A stretch of 64,000 nucleotides of DNA. Source: Marinifilum sp. D714 (GTDB lineage: Bacteria; Bacteroidota; Bacteroidia; Bacteroidales; Marinifilaceae). Position 1 is the first letter of the stretch. Each line of letters begins with the position of its first letter. Location of the stretch: positions 186,001 to 250,000 of the forward strand of contig NZ_JALPNU010000005.1 of the NCBI RefSeq assembly GCF_030851345.1. Direction: 5' to 3'. Positions 42,845 to 52,652 of this stretch are shown one piece after another. The position numbers and the translations under genes are program-made. Below the pieces are notes generated by a model, which was not told where the DNA came from, searched no databases, and saw only the letters and a list, made by a program, of their open reading frames with translations.

Positions 42845-45253
42845 ATGCACAACGAAATTTTAATCAGAATAGCTTGTGTAGCTATTCCTACCATTCTACT
42901 AATTATTGCGATACACTTTAATTTATACCGTAAGTTCTTTTTCATACCTAATCAGATTATTCTTTGGCTACAGGCTCGAATGTTACGCAAAGTAAAGGCT
43001 GTAAAACTCCTGGAAAAAGATACCGATTTTGCTCCTTCATCCATTAGTGACAGTGAGGAATTTTATCTGACAAATGGCAATTATGAACAGAATTACGAGA
43101 ATCGAAATACTGAATTACCAGATGACATACTGGAAGAAAAGGTGAATTGTATAAGAACTTATTACAATGATATTCTCAATGCGAATGTAATCAATTCCAT
43201 CCTATTGGAAAGTACCCAAAAAGGAATTGTAGAATCCTTAATTGAGGCCTACTCCTTCGAAGCCATAAAAAGAAATATCGAAAAACTGAACCGCAATTTA
43301 TCATCGCAAAACAACTACCAGTTTAATGGTGACAAACTGGGGGTTTACAGCTATGAAAAAAAGAATGGGAAAGTTGAATTGGGTTTGTACAAAACAGATC
43401 ATTTCACCTGGCTGGTTTTTAAAGAAATCTATAGGGAAAACAAGGCATTGTTCGATGAGCTGATCTTTCTGCTTGATCAATACAATAAAAAGTCGAAAAA
43501 ATTCAGGTATATCTTTAAGTGTTTAAAGTATTTGTTTTCATCATTTGGACTGGATATCAGCATTCACGGATATGACAGCAACAAAAAACACCATTTTCTT
43601 TTGTGTGCCAGATCTGGAAAAGTAGAAGAGATGAAAAATGGCCTGATCCATGTACCTGTAAACGAAACTTTTTCCATAACCGACTATGAACCTGAGTCAG
43701 ATCACAACCTATACTGTTTGCATTCCTGTGTTAAACGTGGAATTGAAGAAGAAATTGGGTATCGTGCCAAAAACATCTCAAATGCCAATATCGAATTCCA
43801 CGATTTTGCCATCGAAACCTTTAATGGTGAAATAGGCGTTAGTGCTTTGTATACATTGCCCAAAAGCATCAGCATTGAACAGCTGCAAATTTATCCTGGT
43901 CAGGACAAATACCTTGAAATGGATGATTTACTTCTTGTTCCTTTCCCAACAACACGCAATCCGTTTAAACTAATAAAACTGGTTAGCGATGAAAATAAAA
44001 TTAAAGAATACGTTTACCGTGCCGGCAAAATGGATATCGCCTCCCTCAAATGGTTAAATTTTGCCCATCTTGTGATTCAGCGTTCTATCCTAAGACGATT
44101 AAAGCTCTCGATATACGGAGAATACTTTATTGCGGCACTTGTAAATATTATCATTGTTGCCGTACTTCTTACCTGGCGTTATCAGGTAGCTGAAACAGCG
44201 GGAATAAATCCAAACAATTCTTTTTCTGTTTTGAATTGGGAATTAATCCAAATCAATGGCTCATACAGCCATAAAATCATATTAATACTTGAAGAGTTTA
44301 TATGGTGGTTTGTTGCAGCCATTGGCCTTGAAATTGGTGTCACCATCATACTTCACAATTTAAAAGACAGAAAAAACGGGAAGAGACGTTTCAAAAGTTT
44401 CAAACCCATTTTACCTCAATGGCATGGCGATGTCAAAGTAATTCAATCAACCGGCTTTGTAAAAGCAAATAAGGATGCAAATGCCAATTTAGGCTTAAAC
44501 TTTATCATTACCGATCCAACAAATCAGCCTGAACAAAGAATATCCAATTTTCACCTGATGCAGAAACCTTATTGCTCCATCAGAAAAGAGGATCACAATA
44601 CGGAATATCCAGTAAGCTATTTCCCTATATCCAGTAAATTGGACCTTTATCATGATAAGCTATTCTTTTTATTGTACCAATTGGAAAAGTACGATATCTC
44701 AAAATTGAGAGTTAAATTTCAGGTTAGCTATGAGCTTTCCCAAGGTAAAATCAAAATAATCAATTGTTCCTTTGTTGAAAATCTTACCGATTTGAAAATC
44801 AAAATTGACTCTGATTTTAACAGCAACGATCCTTTCTTTAAAAAATGCTCTGAACAGCATCAAGATCAGTATCAAAATGCACAAGTTGGTAAATTGCTAA
44901 TCGACGCCAAGTTTCAGCTTTATGATCTTTTGGAATATCACGGCGACTTCTATTGGACTGTTCTTAACAGACCTGGAATGGATCAAAATGCAGAAAAAAT
45001 ACAAATTAACCAGAAGCATAAACCGCTATATAATAAAATTATAGAAGCATTGCAAAAAGAACAGCACAACATGAAGAAGGGCAAAAATTGTAAAACCTTT
45101 ATTCTGGAAGGGGACTCTATTGATGTGGAGAAAGCATTGAACCAATTTTTAGCTTACGATAGCAATTTTAACCGCATCCACCCCTATGAAATTATGGGGC
45201 TTCAACTGGCCCTTGTAAGAGAAGATGTTCTTATTGCAGACATTCAGTATTAA
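42845..45253 (+). CDS. Membrane protein with Nudix-like motif, function unknown
   Basis: The 802-residue protein has one N-terminal membrane helix (residues ~8-26) and two more at ~428-444 and ~484-503. In the cytoplasmic-type middle region, residues ~291-306 read CLHSCVKRGIEEEIGY, fitting the second half of the Nudix box (RExxEExG pattern). The upstream conserved Glu of the box is replaced by Tyr, so activity is uncertain. The C-terminal 300 residues form an unrecognised domain (LGLNFIITDPTNQPEQRISN, ILEGDSIDVEKALNQFLAYD). It is followed after 61 bases by an acetyltransferase gene. I do not recognise a family. Confidence 0.6.
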   Translation: MHNEILIRIACVAIPTILLIIAIHFNLYRKFFFIPNQIILWLQARMLRKVKAVKLLEKDTDFAPSSISDSEEFYLTNGNYEQNYENRNTELPDDILEEKVNCIRTYYNDILNANVINSILLESTQKGIVESLIEAYSFEAIKRNIEKLNRNLSSQNNYQFNGDKLGVYSYEKKNGKVELGLYKTDHFTWLVFKEIYRENKALFDELIFLLDQYNKKSKKFRYIFKCLKYLFSSFGLDISIHGYDSNKKHHFLLCARSGKVEEMKNGLIHVPVNETFSITDYEPESDHNLYCLHSCVKRGIEEEIGYRAKNISNANIEFHDFAIETFNGEIGVSALYTLPKSISIEQLQIYPGQDKYLEMDDLLLVPFPTTRNPFKLIKLVSDENKIKEYVYRAGKMDIASLKWLNFAHLVIQRSILRRLKLSIYGEYFIAALVNIIIVAVLLTWRYQVAETAGINPNNSFSVLNWELIQINGSYSHKIILILEEFIWWFVAAIGLEIGVTIILHNLKDRKNGKRRFKSFKPILPQWHGDVKVIQSTGFVKANKDANANLGLNFIITDPTNQPEQRISNFHLMQKPYCSIRKEDHNTEYPVSYFPISSKLDLYHDKLFFLLYQLEKYDISKLRVKFQVSYELSQGKIKIINCSFVENLTDLKIKIDSDFNSNDPFFKKCSEQHQDQYQNAQVGKLLIDAKFQLYDLLEYHGDFYWTVLNRPGMDQNAEKIQINQKHKPLYNKIIEALQKEQHNMKKGKNCKTFILEGDSIDVEKALNQFLAYDSNFNRIHPYEIMGLQLALVREDVLIADIQY

Positions 45254-45314
45254 CCAACAAGAACAAACCATACAGGATTTCAGCTTAAAGCTGATATCAT
45301 AAATTAATGAATTC

Positions 45315-45905
45315 ATGAAAAACATTAGTCCAAAAGCCATTATAGGAAAAAATGTAATTGTAGATGATTTTGTAGTTGTTGCAGACCATGCCCAAATAGG
45401 AGACAATTGCAAAATACACTATTTCTCATTTGTAGATGAAGGGGTTAGTATTGGTAAGAACACAAAAATTCAGAACAATGTGATGATTCCTCATGGAGTT
45501 AGGCTTGAAGAAGGAGTTTTTGTAGGACCCAATGCCGTTTTCACCAATGACAAATACCCTCGTTCCATCACTACCGATGAAAAACTGAAGTCCTCAACCG
45601 ATTGGACCTTAAGTGAAACCCTGGTGAAGAAAGGAGCATCCATAGGCGCGGGAGCCATTATTGTTTGCGGAATAAATCTGGGTGAATGGTGTATGGTTGC
45701 TGCCGGTTCGGTTGTCACAAAAAACATACCCGATCATGCAATGGTAAAAGGAAATCCAGCCCGAATTTGTGGGTATGTAGACAAAACAGGTACTCCTATG
45801 AAACGAATCGAGGAAGAGGAAGATTATTGCCTGTACTACAGCGAAAAAGAGAATGCTGAGTATAAAATTGCCAAGCATGCGAATGATCGCAAAACTGATC
45901 TCTAA
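45315..45905 (+). CDS. Hexapeptide sugar N-acetyltransferase (WbpD/WlbB-like)
   Basis: The 196-residue product is built from hexapeptide repeats. Family motifs include VGPNAVFTNDKYPRSITTDE (the F-N-D-K-x-P-R block of WbpD/WlbB) and KKGASIGAGAIIVCGINLGE, with AMVKGNPARICGYVDKTG near the end. Homologues acetylate 3-amino groups of UDP-sugars. Its separation from the polysaccharide operon is unusual. It may serve the neighbouring membrane protein or a different glycan. A strong terminator follows. Confidence 0.83.
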   Translation: MKNISPKAIIGKNVIVDDFVVVADHAQIGDNCKIHYFSFVDEGVSIGKNTKIQNNVMIPHGVRLEEGVFVGPNAVFTNDKYPRSITTDEKLKSSTDWTLSETLVKKGASIGAGAIIVCGINLGEWCMVAAGSVVTKNIPDHAMVKGNPARICGYVDKTGTPMKRIEEEEDYCLYYSEKENAEYKIAKHANDRKTDL

Positions 45906-45923
45906 AAGAAATATTTCTATTCA

Positions 45924-45961
45924 AAAAAATCCTGTGAGTTTTAACTTGCAGGATTTTTTTG
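45924..45961 (+). terminator. Rho-independent terminator after the acetyltransferase
   Basis: TCCTGTGAGT (45930-45939) and ACTTGCAGGA (45944-45953) form a 10-bp stem with two G-U pairs, preceded by A7 and followed by T7. It separates this unit from the CRISPR locus, and the orphan CRISPR repeat begins 8 bases later. Confidence 0.8.
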
Positions 45962-45968
45962 TGTCTCA

Positions 45969-46005
45969 ATCTCAATACACCGTAGCGCTCAATATACCTC
46001 AAGAT
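45969..46005 (-). repeat. Orphan degenerate CRISPR repeat upstream of nrN
   Basis: The segment TCTCAATACACCGTAGCGCT, then CAATATACCTCAAG, matches the 37-bp repeat of the array at 54686-55368 except at position 1, one internal base and the last two bases. It shares the GTAGCG variant with the two trailer-end repeats of that array and has the same orientation. It stands alone, 250 bases upstream of the nrN start. Confidence 0.85.
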
Positions 46006-46254
46006 TAAAGAAAATGAAGTTTCACAGAAACATTTTTTAATTCAGCTAGTGCGTCCTTATCTCAATTAAAATCGATTTACCTCTTATCCATTAATACATA
46101 ACATTTTCTTACTTAATATATTAATAATTTATTTTTTTTTTCTAATTTTAGTGAACATTAAAAAAAGTATAAAATCATTATCAAGATTTTACTCCTTAGT
46201 ATAATATCAATTATAAAGCTTGGATTATCTATTAAAAAAATATCAACCAGAGAT

Positions 46255-47013
46255 ATGATGGAAACCAAAATATTCCTATTAGGTGGTTATGACCTCGAAA
46301 TGATAACAATAAAAAAATTACTATTAGACAATGGATATAATGAAGGTACAGAGATATTTGACCAAAAACTAAACTGGGGCGCTAATCTAAGCTCCTATGT
46401 TCATGTACTTGAATTGAATCCTGAAGCAAAAATATATGGTATTGAATTAAATGAAGATATTGAAACACCAAACAACTATATTTCTATAGACCACCACAAC
46501 GAAAAAACACACTACCCTACTTCATTGGAGCAAGTGGCAGAATTGTTGAATATTGAATTAAATAAATATCAAAAACTGGTTGCAGCCAATGATGCCAACT
46601 ATATTCCAGGCATGCAGGAATTAGGTGCGACTAAAGAACAAATTGCTGACATTAGAAAAAATGACAGAGCTGCACAAGGAGTTAGTCCAGAAGACGAACT
46701 ACTTGCAATAGAGGCAATAAAAAACAAAAGCATAAAAAATGATATTACAATAGTTAAATCTGAAACTTCGAAGTTTAGCACCATAAGCGATAGACTTTTT
46801 GGACAATATAAAGAACTGATTGTTTATACTGACGACCAATTGTGTTATTATGGAACTATTAAAACTAACATCCTTATCAAAAAATACTTCAATTTAATCC
46901 ATAAAAAAACTGCCTATTACGGTGGCAACAAAAGTTTTTTCGGAATCACAAATAGTAAAACCCAAACTGAGCAAAATATTGAATACTATGTCGAAGAAAT
47001 CTGTAATCTATAG
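46255..47013 (+). CDS. nrN: NrN, DHH-family phosphodiesterase of type III CRISPR (SAM-AMP degrading type)
   Basis: The 252-residue product has the DHH motif at residues ~79-81 (NYISIDHHNEKTHYPTSLEQ), an early KIFLLGGYDLEMITIKKLLL strand and KLVAANDANYIPGM, with a further Asp for metal binding. NrN proteins of this type occur beside corA in type III-B loci. In Bacteroides fragilis NrN was shown to hydrolyse SAM-AMP, the second messenger made by its Cmr2. The corA gene overlaps its end by 26 bases. It is expected to switch off the signal. Confidence 0.85.
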   Translation: MMETKIFLLGGYDLEMITIKKLLLDNGYNEGTEIFDQKLNWGANLSSYVHVLELNPEAKIYGIELNEDIETPNNYISIDHHNEKTHYPTSLEQVAELLNIELNKYQKLVAANDANYIPGMQELGATKEQIADIRKNDRAAQGVSPEDELLAIEAIKNKSIKNDITIVKSETSKFSTISDRLFGQYKELIVYTDDQLCYYGTIKTNILIKKYFNLIHKKTAYYGGNKSFFGITNSKTQTEQNIEYYVEEICNL

Positions 47014-48676
47014 CAAACACATCTTTCTATTTCCCTTTAGATGGGATTCAGTTACTGAAAATGAAACCAACCTAGAAAACCTTTCAATAAATAAGAGAAT
47101 AAATATTAATCAGTTTGAAAAAGCACTGAATAAAGAAAATTGGGATTTTTATTCAGCCAAGGATCAATCTCTTAAAGGGTATTATATTGATGAATTTGTA
47201 AATTATAACGAGTATGTATACTTCTATGACTACGTTAGAGATGCCTTATATGATGAAATAGAAAATCGAGAAAATATTGTAAAGCATTTCACTTATAATC
47301 TCGGACAGGATGCCAGCTACCATATTCATATTAAAACTGATGAGAAGACTACAAGTGTATACCAACTAAATATGAAGAAAATTTTCCTTCATGTTTTTAG
47401 CAATGGCGTTGGTTTACTATCATATCATCTTGAGAATAACATTTACAAAGAAAAAGAATCTATTCTACAAATTAATGATTTTGGAAGAAGAATATATCCT
47501 CAATTTTTATCGAGTGACGGAAAGGATTCTACAAGCATTATCAAAAGAAGGTTTTTAGCAGATAAAATACAACTGAACATTAATGGGAAAAACATAATAG
47601 AAGATTTTAGCAGATATAATTTGCAACAGAATTGCCACGATGACATGTTAACCATTGCCAGCCATCCCATTCAATTGCCAAATTTTATATTAGAGCTTTT
47701 TAATACCAATGATCAGGTCATATTTCACAGCTCAACTCGTAATTTACAATATGGACAAATTTGCATTCGTCCTATTATTGATGATCGTATGTTTACGATT
47801 TGCTGGTTTAGAAATGATTGGATGATCAATGAATTGAAAGAACATAGACAAGCTGGATTTGATACGGAATACAATTATCACACCAATGAGTTTTGGTACA
47901 AGTATATTTTCATAGATGGGAAAAGTTTGACATGCGCCAATAAAAATATGCTTCGCCGTGAAAACATGAAGCATACATATGAACGATTTACTGAAGATGG
48001 CACCCTATGGGGAGTATCCAGATATTCACTGGTAGGATTAACCAATACAGAATATTTTGGAAGAGAAATCATATCAACACATGCAACTACAATATATTAT
48101 CAAATGGTAGTGTTATGTCTGATGCAACGTGCATCTGTTTTAAAGTATTCAAACGAGGTTGCCCGAATTTCCAGAAACATAAAGGAAAAACATCCGGAAA
48201 TTGAAGAAATCAACGAGTCATATTTAAAATTTATAAACAAGATGTATTTCCGCGAAATTACAGCACAAGATCAAGGAATAGAACTTTATGATATGCTTCA
48301 GGAGAACATGAGAATTGAAAGAGAAATTGCAGATCTTAAAAGAGAAATAGATGAAATTTACCAGTTTGCCTCTTTGGCTAACGATAAAATACAACAAGAA
48401 ATCGATCGAGATCAAAATGAACTAATTACAAAAATTACCATAATAGGTGTTTTATTTCTTCCTCCTTCCCTATTGGCGGGAATTCTTGGAATCAATATAA
48501 TGCCTAAATATGAAGAAATCCCATCCCTTCTTTTTAATGGAGAAATCTATATCCCATTTGTATTCGGAATAGGAACGATCGTAGTCATTTCTTTGTTATT
48601 AACCTGGTTATTAATTAACGTATTTAAACTCAAAATCTTCAAAAGAAACAACTCTGCCAAAATTGATAAACAATAA
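46988..48676 (+). CDS. corA: CorA-like membrane effector of type III-B CRISPR
   Basis: From the ATG at 46988 the product is 562 residues. The frame extends further upstream inside nrN, but that part is rejected. A large soluble N-terminal region is followed by a helical stalk (MRIEREIADLKREIDEIYQF) and two C-terminal membrane helices (IIGVLFLPPSLLAGILGINI, then FVFGIGTIVVISLLLTWLLI). The loop tripeptide after the first helix is GIN, where cation-transporting CorA proteins have GMN. In B. fragilis the CorA partner is activated by SAM-AMP and likely disrupts the membrane. The same role is inferred here. Confidence 0.88.
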   Translation: MSKKSVIYSKHIFLFPFRWDSVTENETNLENLSINKRININQFEKALNKENWDFYSAKDQSLKGYYIDEFVNYNEYVYFYDYVRDALYDEIENRENIVKHFTYNLGQDASYHIHIKTDEKTTSVYQLNMKKIFLHVFSNGVGLLSYHLENNIYKEKESILQINDFGRRIYPQFLSSDGKDSTSIIKRRFLADKIQLNINGKNIIEDFSRYNLQQNCHDDMLTIASHPIQLPNFILELFNTNDQVIFHSSTRNLQYGQICIRPIIDDRMFTICWFRNDWMINELKEHRQAGFDTEYNYHTNEFWYKYIFIDGKSLTCANKNMLRRENMKHTYERFTEDGTLWGVSRYSLVGLTNTEYFGREIISTHATTIYYQMVVLCLMQRASVLKYSNEVARISRNIKEKHPEIEEINESYLKFINKMYFREITAQDQGIELYDMLQENMRIEREIADLKREIDEIYQFASLANDKIQQEIDRDQNELITKITIIGVLFLPPSLLAGILGINIMPKYEEIPSLLFNGEIYIPFVFGIGTIVVISLLLTWLLINVFKLKIFKRNNSAKIDKQ

Positions 48677-48680
48677 AACC

Positions 48681-49832
48681 ATGCATAAACTAAGCTTTAC
48701 ACTAAAACAGCATACCCCTATTATTCACTTCCAGCCGACACAGGATGGAGCTACATTACGGGCTACAGAACTAAAACCCAAACTGGATAAATTCTTAATT
48801 GAGAAATTTAAACAAGAAGGCACCGATTATGAAGAATGGCTTATTCCTGGGCAACAGGGGGCTTTGGATTATAAAGTAAAAATAATTCCTCTGATTAATA
48901 AAAAAACACATAAAGTAATTGCTTATACTCCAAAAGACAAAGAAGATGCTATAAGCTCATACAACAATATCAATGATAATCGGATAATTATACAAACCTT
49001 CTTTTTCCCTCTTAAGGAAATGATCGAAAAGAAAATCCGTCAATTCTTTGTTTTACACAATTTTGGCAAAAGGCAAAGTAAAGGTTATGGTTGTTATTCT
49101 GTGGAAGATTCAAACATTACAGATATCCTAAAAAACTGCAAACTTGATGTATATGTCAAAAACTATAATAATAATGGTGATGAGTATAATCTAAAATCAG
49201 ATACTCAATTAGACGATTATTTCTACAAAAATGTAATTAGTAGAGATTGGAGTTTAATAAAAAGTGGAAAGAACTTTCACGGATATGAAAAATCACAATT
49301 ATTCTATCATTTTAACGACAAAGGACTTAAATGGGATAAACCATTTATTAAAAGAAAATTAATGGAACATTTGAGCAAACGAAATGAAAAGATTTTCCTA
49401 ATGAGTAAATATGAGAACCGAAAATATCAAAATAAAGTATTGTATGATACCAATGATGAGATTTTTAGGTTTGGAAGAGCAATGTTAGGTCTTGCTGAGC
49501 ATTATGAATTTAAGGCAACAAATAATCGATTATTTCATGTAGAAGTAAAGCATGAAAACATTGAAAGGTTTAAATCTCCTGTTACATTTAAAGTATATGA
49601 TGGGAAAATATACCTCATTGTAAATAAACTTCCACAAGAGCTAATAAACGATACTGAGGGCTTCTCATTTAACGTAAAAGAATACCAAGGGAATGGATCA
49701 AATAAACAACTCTTAAGTGAATTTAAACTATCAGGAATCCTAAAGCTCCCATCTTTTCATGAATTCAATTTGGATGAATTCATGAACAAAGCGCTGGTTA
49801 ACAACAAGCTAAACTACAAAAAACTAGTATGA
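48681..49832 (+). CDS. cmr1: Cmr1, type III-B effector subunit
   Basis: From the ATG at 48681 the product is 383 residues. A TTG six codons earlier is possible but lies in the corA stop region. LSFTLKQHTPIIHFQPTQDG at the start and LFVL/FGKRQSKGYGCYSVED-type glycine-rich segments are RAMP features. The gene is first of the six cmr genes and overlaps cmr2 by four bases (ATGA). Cmr1 sits at the 3' end of the crRNA in the complex. Identity rests on RAMP features plus gene order. Confidence 0.8.
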   Translation: MHKLSFTLKQHTPIIHFQPTQDGATLRATELKPKLDKFLIEKFKQEGTDYEEWLIPGQQGALDYKVKIIPLINKKTHKVIAYTPKDKEDAISSYNNINDNRIIIQTFFFPLKEMIEKKIRQFFVLHNFGKRQSKGYGCYSVEDSNITDILKNCKLDVYVKNYNNNGDEYNLKSDTQLDDYFYKNVISRDWSLIKSGKNFHGYEKSQLFYHFNDKGLKWDKPFIKRKLMEHLSKRNEKIFLMSKYENRKYQNKVLYDTNDEIFRFGRAMLGLAEHYEFKATNNRLFHVEVKHENIERFKSPVTFKVYDGKIYLIVNKLPQELINDTEGFSFNVKEYQGNGSNKQLLSEFKLSGILKLPSFHEFNLDEFMNKALVNNKLNYKKLV

Positions 49833-51463
49833 AATACACAGCAATAACCATAGGCCCCACTTTAAAAACACTACAGTTAGCACGTAAAACCCGTGAGCTA
49901 TGGGGCGCAAGCTATTTGCTTAGTTACATTTGCAAAGAACTCATTCAGCAAATTAGAATTAAGGACAATAAGTGTAGCTTTATTGTACCATATGTACCTA
50001 AAGATGAGATCACAGATTTCTACAAACCACAAATTGGTGCAGGTCTATTTCCTGATCGTATTATATTTGAAGATAATTTGCCCGAAGGAAGTTTGGAAGA
50101 AATTAAAACTGAATTATTAACGACCCTTGCTGAGCGAATTACTAATAAAATAAAAGAAGATGAAGACAAGGTTGCAAAGTATTTAAATCAATATTTTAGA
50201 ATAGAACACATAACTAAAGAGTACAATGATATTCTACCTGTAATCTCTATTCAGAATTATTTAGATACAGCCGAACTACAGTGTAAGTTAGTTGAAAACG
50301 ACTCGCAAAATTACATTTCTACTTTTTTAAACAAGATTACCAACTCATTTTTAACCGAAGAAGCATTTTCAAGAGAGGTAATAAAAGATGGCAATATAAG
50401 AGGAAAGTGCTTCCCTTCGATACCAGAATTGGCAAGTGCACAATTTCGAACCATAAATTCTGATGTTTGGGAAATTGCACAAAAGGATCTTTACGAAAAA
50501 TTAAACCAAAAAAAAGAAGAGACAAGAGAAAATTTATTTTACGATATTTTTAAAGGGCACGACAATACCAAAAATGATTTTAGAACCTATCACAAATACG
50601 TGGCCATAGTGCAAGCTGATGGCGATAGCGTTGGTGAATTAATAAGATCATTTGAAAATGGTGAAGTTGAAAAATCAAAAATAGAAATAGCCGACTTATC
50701 GAAAAACCTCTTTGAGTTTGCCAAGCAATCGGTTGAAAAAATAAGCAAGTACGGTGGAGAATGTATTTATGCAGGCGGTGACGATTTGTTATTTATGGCT
50801 CCGGTAGTGGGTTCACAAAAAGAAAATAACAACTACCAGAATATTTTCGACCTAATCAATACTTTATCGACTGATTTTCAACAAAGATTACCAGAACAAA
50901 ATATAATTAAAGAAGGAACAAGCATCAATGTAAAACCAACTTTATCATTTGGCGTTTCGATAAGCTATTATAAATTTCCTTTACAAGAGGCACTTTCAGA
51001 AGCTACATCCCAACTGTTTGAAAAAGCGAAAAAAACCGAGGGTAAAAATGCTGTTGCATTAAGAGTATTAAAACATAGCGGACAATATTTCGATACCATA
51101 TTTAAGAAAAACACCGAAGCTTACAACATCTTCTGTTATTTAATGTCGATTTATACCCAACAAAACGATGATAATAATTTCTTAATGTCGGTAATTAAAA
51201 AAATTTACGACAATACCGATCGTATTATTGCCATTTACGAAAATGAGAACAAAGACTCTGAAAAATTCAGACAAAGGTTACAATTTACTTTTAATTCAGA
51301 GTTCAATAACGACATTCATACGATTTACGAAGATTTAACTACCGGCATTATCAACCTAACAGTAAGTGCATTCAAAATTCAAACTCCTGCCAATGCTATG
51401 AAAATGGTTTATGCAGCACTTCGATTTATTAAATTTTTAATCAGAAAGGATACCGATGAGTAA
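49829..51463 (+). CDS. cmr2: Cmr2 (Cas10) without HD nuclease domain
   Basis: The 544-residue product begins directly with the first Palm-type region (IGPTLKTLQLARKTRELWGA, then SYLLSYICKELI), with no N-terminal HD nuclease domain. The second Palm carries the catalytic GGDD at residues ~316-319 (ECIYAGGDDLLFMAPV), and YVAIVQADGDSVGELIRSFE is also conserved. Such short Cmr2 proteins make a nucleotide messenger rather than cutting DNA. With NrN and CorA in the same operon, the expected product is SAM-AMP, as in B. fragilis. This is inference from synteny. Confidence 0.92.
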   Translation: MKYTAITIGPTLKTLQLARKTRELWGASYLLSYICKELIQQIRIKDNKCSFIVPYVPKDEITDFYKPQIGAGLFPDRIIFEDNLPEGSLEEIKTELLTTLAERITNKIKEDEDKVAKYLNQYFRIEHITKEYNDILPVISIQNYLDTAELQCKLVENDSQNYISTFLNKITNSFLTEEAFSREVIKDGNIRGKCFPSIPELASAQFRTINSDVWEIAQKDLYEKLNQKKEETRENLFYDIFKGHDNTKNDFRTYHKYVAIVQADGDSVGELIRSFENGEVEKSKIEIADLSKNLFEFAKQSVEKISKYGGECIYAGGDDLLFMAPVVGSQKENNNYQNIFDLINTLSTDFQQRLPEQNIIKEGTSINVKPTLSFGVSISYYKFPLQEALSEATSQLFEKAKKTEGKNAVALRVLKHSGQYFDTIFKKNTEAYNIFCYLMSIYTQQNDDNNFLMSVIKKIYDNTDRIIAIYENENKDSEKFRQRLQFTFNSEFNNDIHTIYEDLTTGIINLTVSAFKIQTPANAMKMVYAALRFIKFLIRKDTDE

Positions 51464-52634
51464 ACTATATAAAATACAGCTCATTCCACAAGGATCTTTT
51501 TTCTTTGGGAATGAAAATACTTTTGGCGATAATAATCAGAACTACTTTGTTCGTTCTAACTATTTCCCTCAGCAAACTTCTTTGCTAGGTATGTTGCGCT
51601 ACGAATTGTTAAAATCCTCTCCTGAAGTTTTTAAAAACAATAAAATAACAGATAAGGTAGGAGCAATTAACCTAATTGGAGCCCAAAGTTTTGTCAATGA
51701 AAAAAAACGAGGAGATTTTGGAATCATAAAAAACATTTATCCGGTTTTTATTGAAGATTATAAGCATGGAATTAATTGGTTTGTAAAACCTAACGACGAG
51801 TCGCAGTTAAACAACAAGGATGTTTTGATACCAAACACATTAAAGAAAAATGCAAATCACTTTTTACTCGAAAATTACGATCCCAAAATAGGCTTTACTC
51901 CCCTACTGGCTCGCAAAGTTCAAAATCCCAAAAAGGACGAAAAAAAAGACAACAACTTCATGAAATTTGATTTTGAACAGGATGAAAATGGAATAAGAAC
52001 AAAAAAAAGCGGACCGTTCATTACTTGTGAACAAGTTGGTATTCGAAAATCTATTGGTAAATACAGAGCTGATAAAGAAGAGTCTGCCGACAACAAAAAA
52101 GGCTTTTACAAGCAAGTTACGTTCAAGTTGGATGATAATTACTGTTTTAGTTTTTTTGCCGAATTAAACGATACAATACTTGATACGCAAAAAGAGCGCT
52201 ACATTCAGCTTGGAGGTGAAAAAAGTACCTTTAAAATGGATATTGTAGAAATTGATACAACTGACATTTCAAATTCAATCAAAAACACCTATTATATTAC
52301 TGCAAAAGCCCCTGAAATCTACAAAAAAGTGATACTCCTATCCGATGCATTTTTAAATCTGAATCAAATAGAAAAGTCATGTTTTCACATTAGTAATACC
52401 GTCTCTTTTCGTTGCATAAGCACTACAGTTAAAGAAACCAGTGATTATGTGAACATGAGTAAAAGCAAAGGAAGTAGTCTTTACAAATCGAAAAATATAA
52501 ACCTAATTTCTAAAGGCAGTGTTTTCTTTTTTGATGCAAAAACTGAAAATGAAACCATTTTGGAAATATTTAAAAATGAATGTTTTCAACAAATTGGTTA
52601 CAACCATATTCAAATAATTAAGCCAGAAAAATAA
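51456..52634 (+). CDS. cmr3: Cmr3, type III-B effector subunit
   Basis: The 392-residue product begins KLYKIQLIPQGSFFFGNENT and continues YFPQQTSLLGMLRYELLKSS, which is the Cmr3/Csm4-type RAMP signature for the protein binding the crRNA 5' tag. It overlaps cmr2 by 8 bases. The later part contains a long charged linker (KVQNPKKDEKKDNNFMKFDF). Confidence 0.9.
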   Translation: MSKLYKIQLIPQGSFFFGNENTFGDNNQNYFVRSNYFPQQTSLLGMLRYELLKSSPEVFKNNKITDKVGAINLIGAQSFVNEKKRGDFGIIKNIYPVFIEDYKHGINWFVKPNDESQLNNKDVLIPNTLKKNANHFLLENYDPKIGFTPLLARKVQNPKKDEKKDNNFMKFDFEQDENGIRTKKSGPFITCEQVGIRKSIGKYRADKEESADNKKGFYKQVTFKLDDNYCFSFFAELNDTILDTQKERYIQLGGEKSTFKMDIVEIDTTDISNSIKNTYYITAKAPEIYKKVILLSDAFLNLNQIEKSCFHISNTVSFRCISTTVKETSDYVNMSKSKGSSLYKSKNINLISKGSVFFFDAKTENETILEIFKNECFQQIGYNHIQIIKPEK

Positions 52635-52652
52635 CATTTCAATACACTAATC

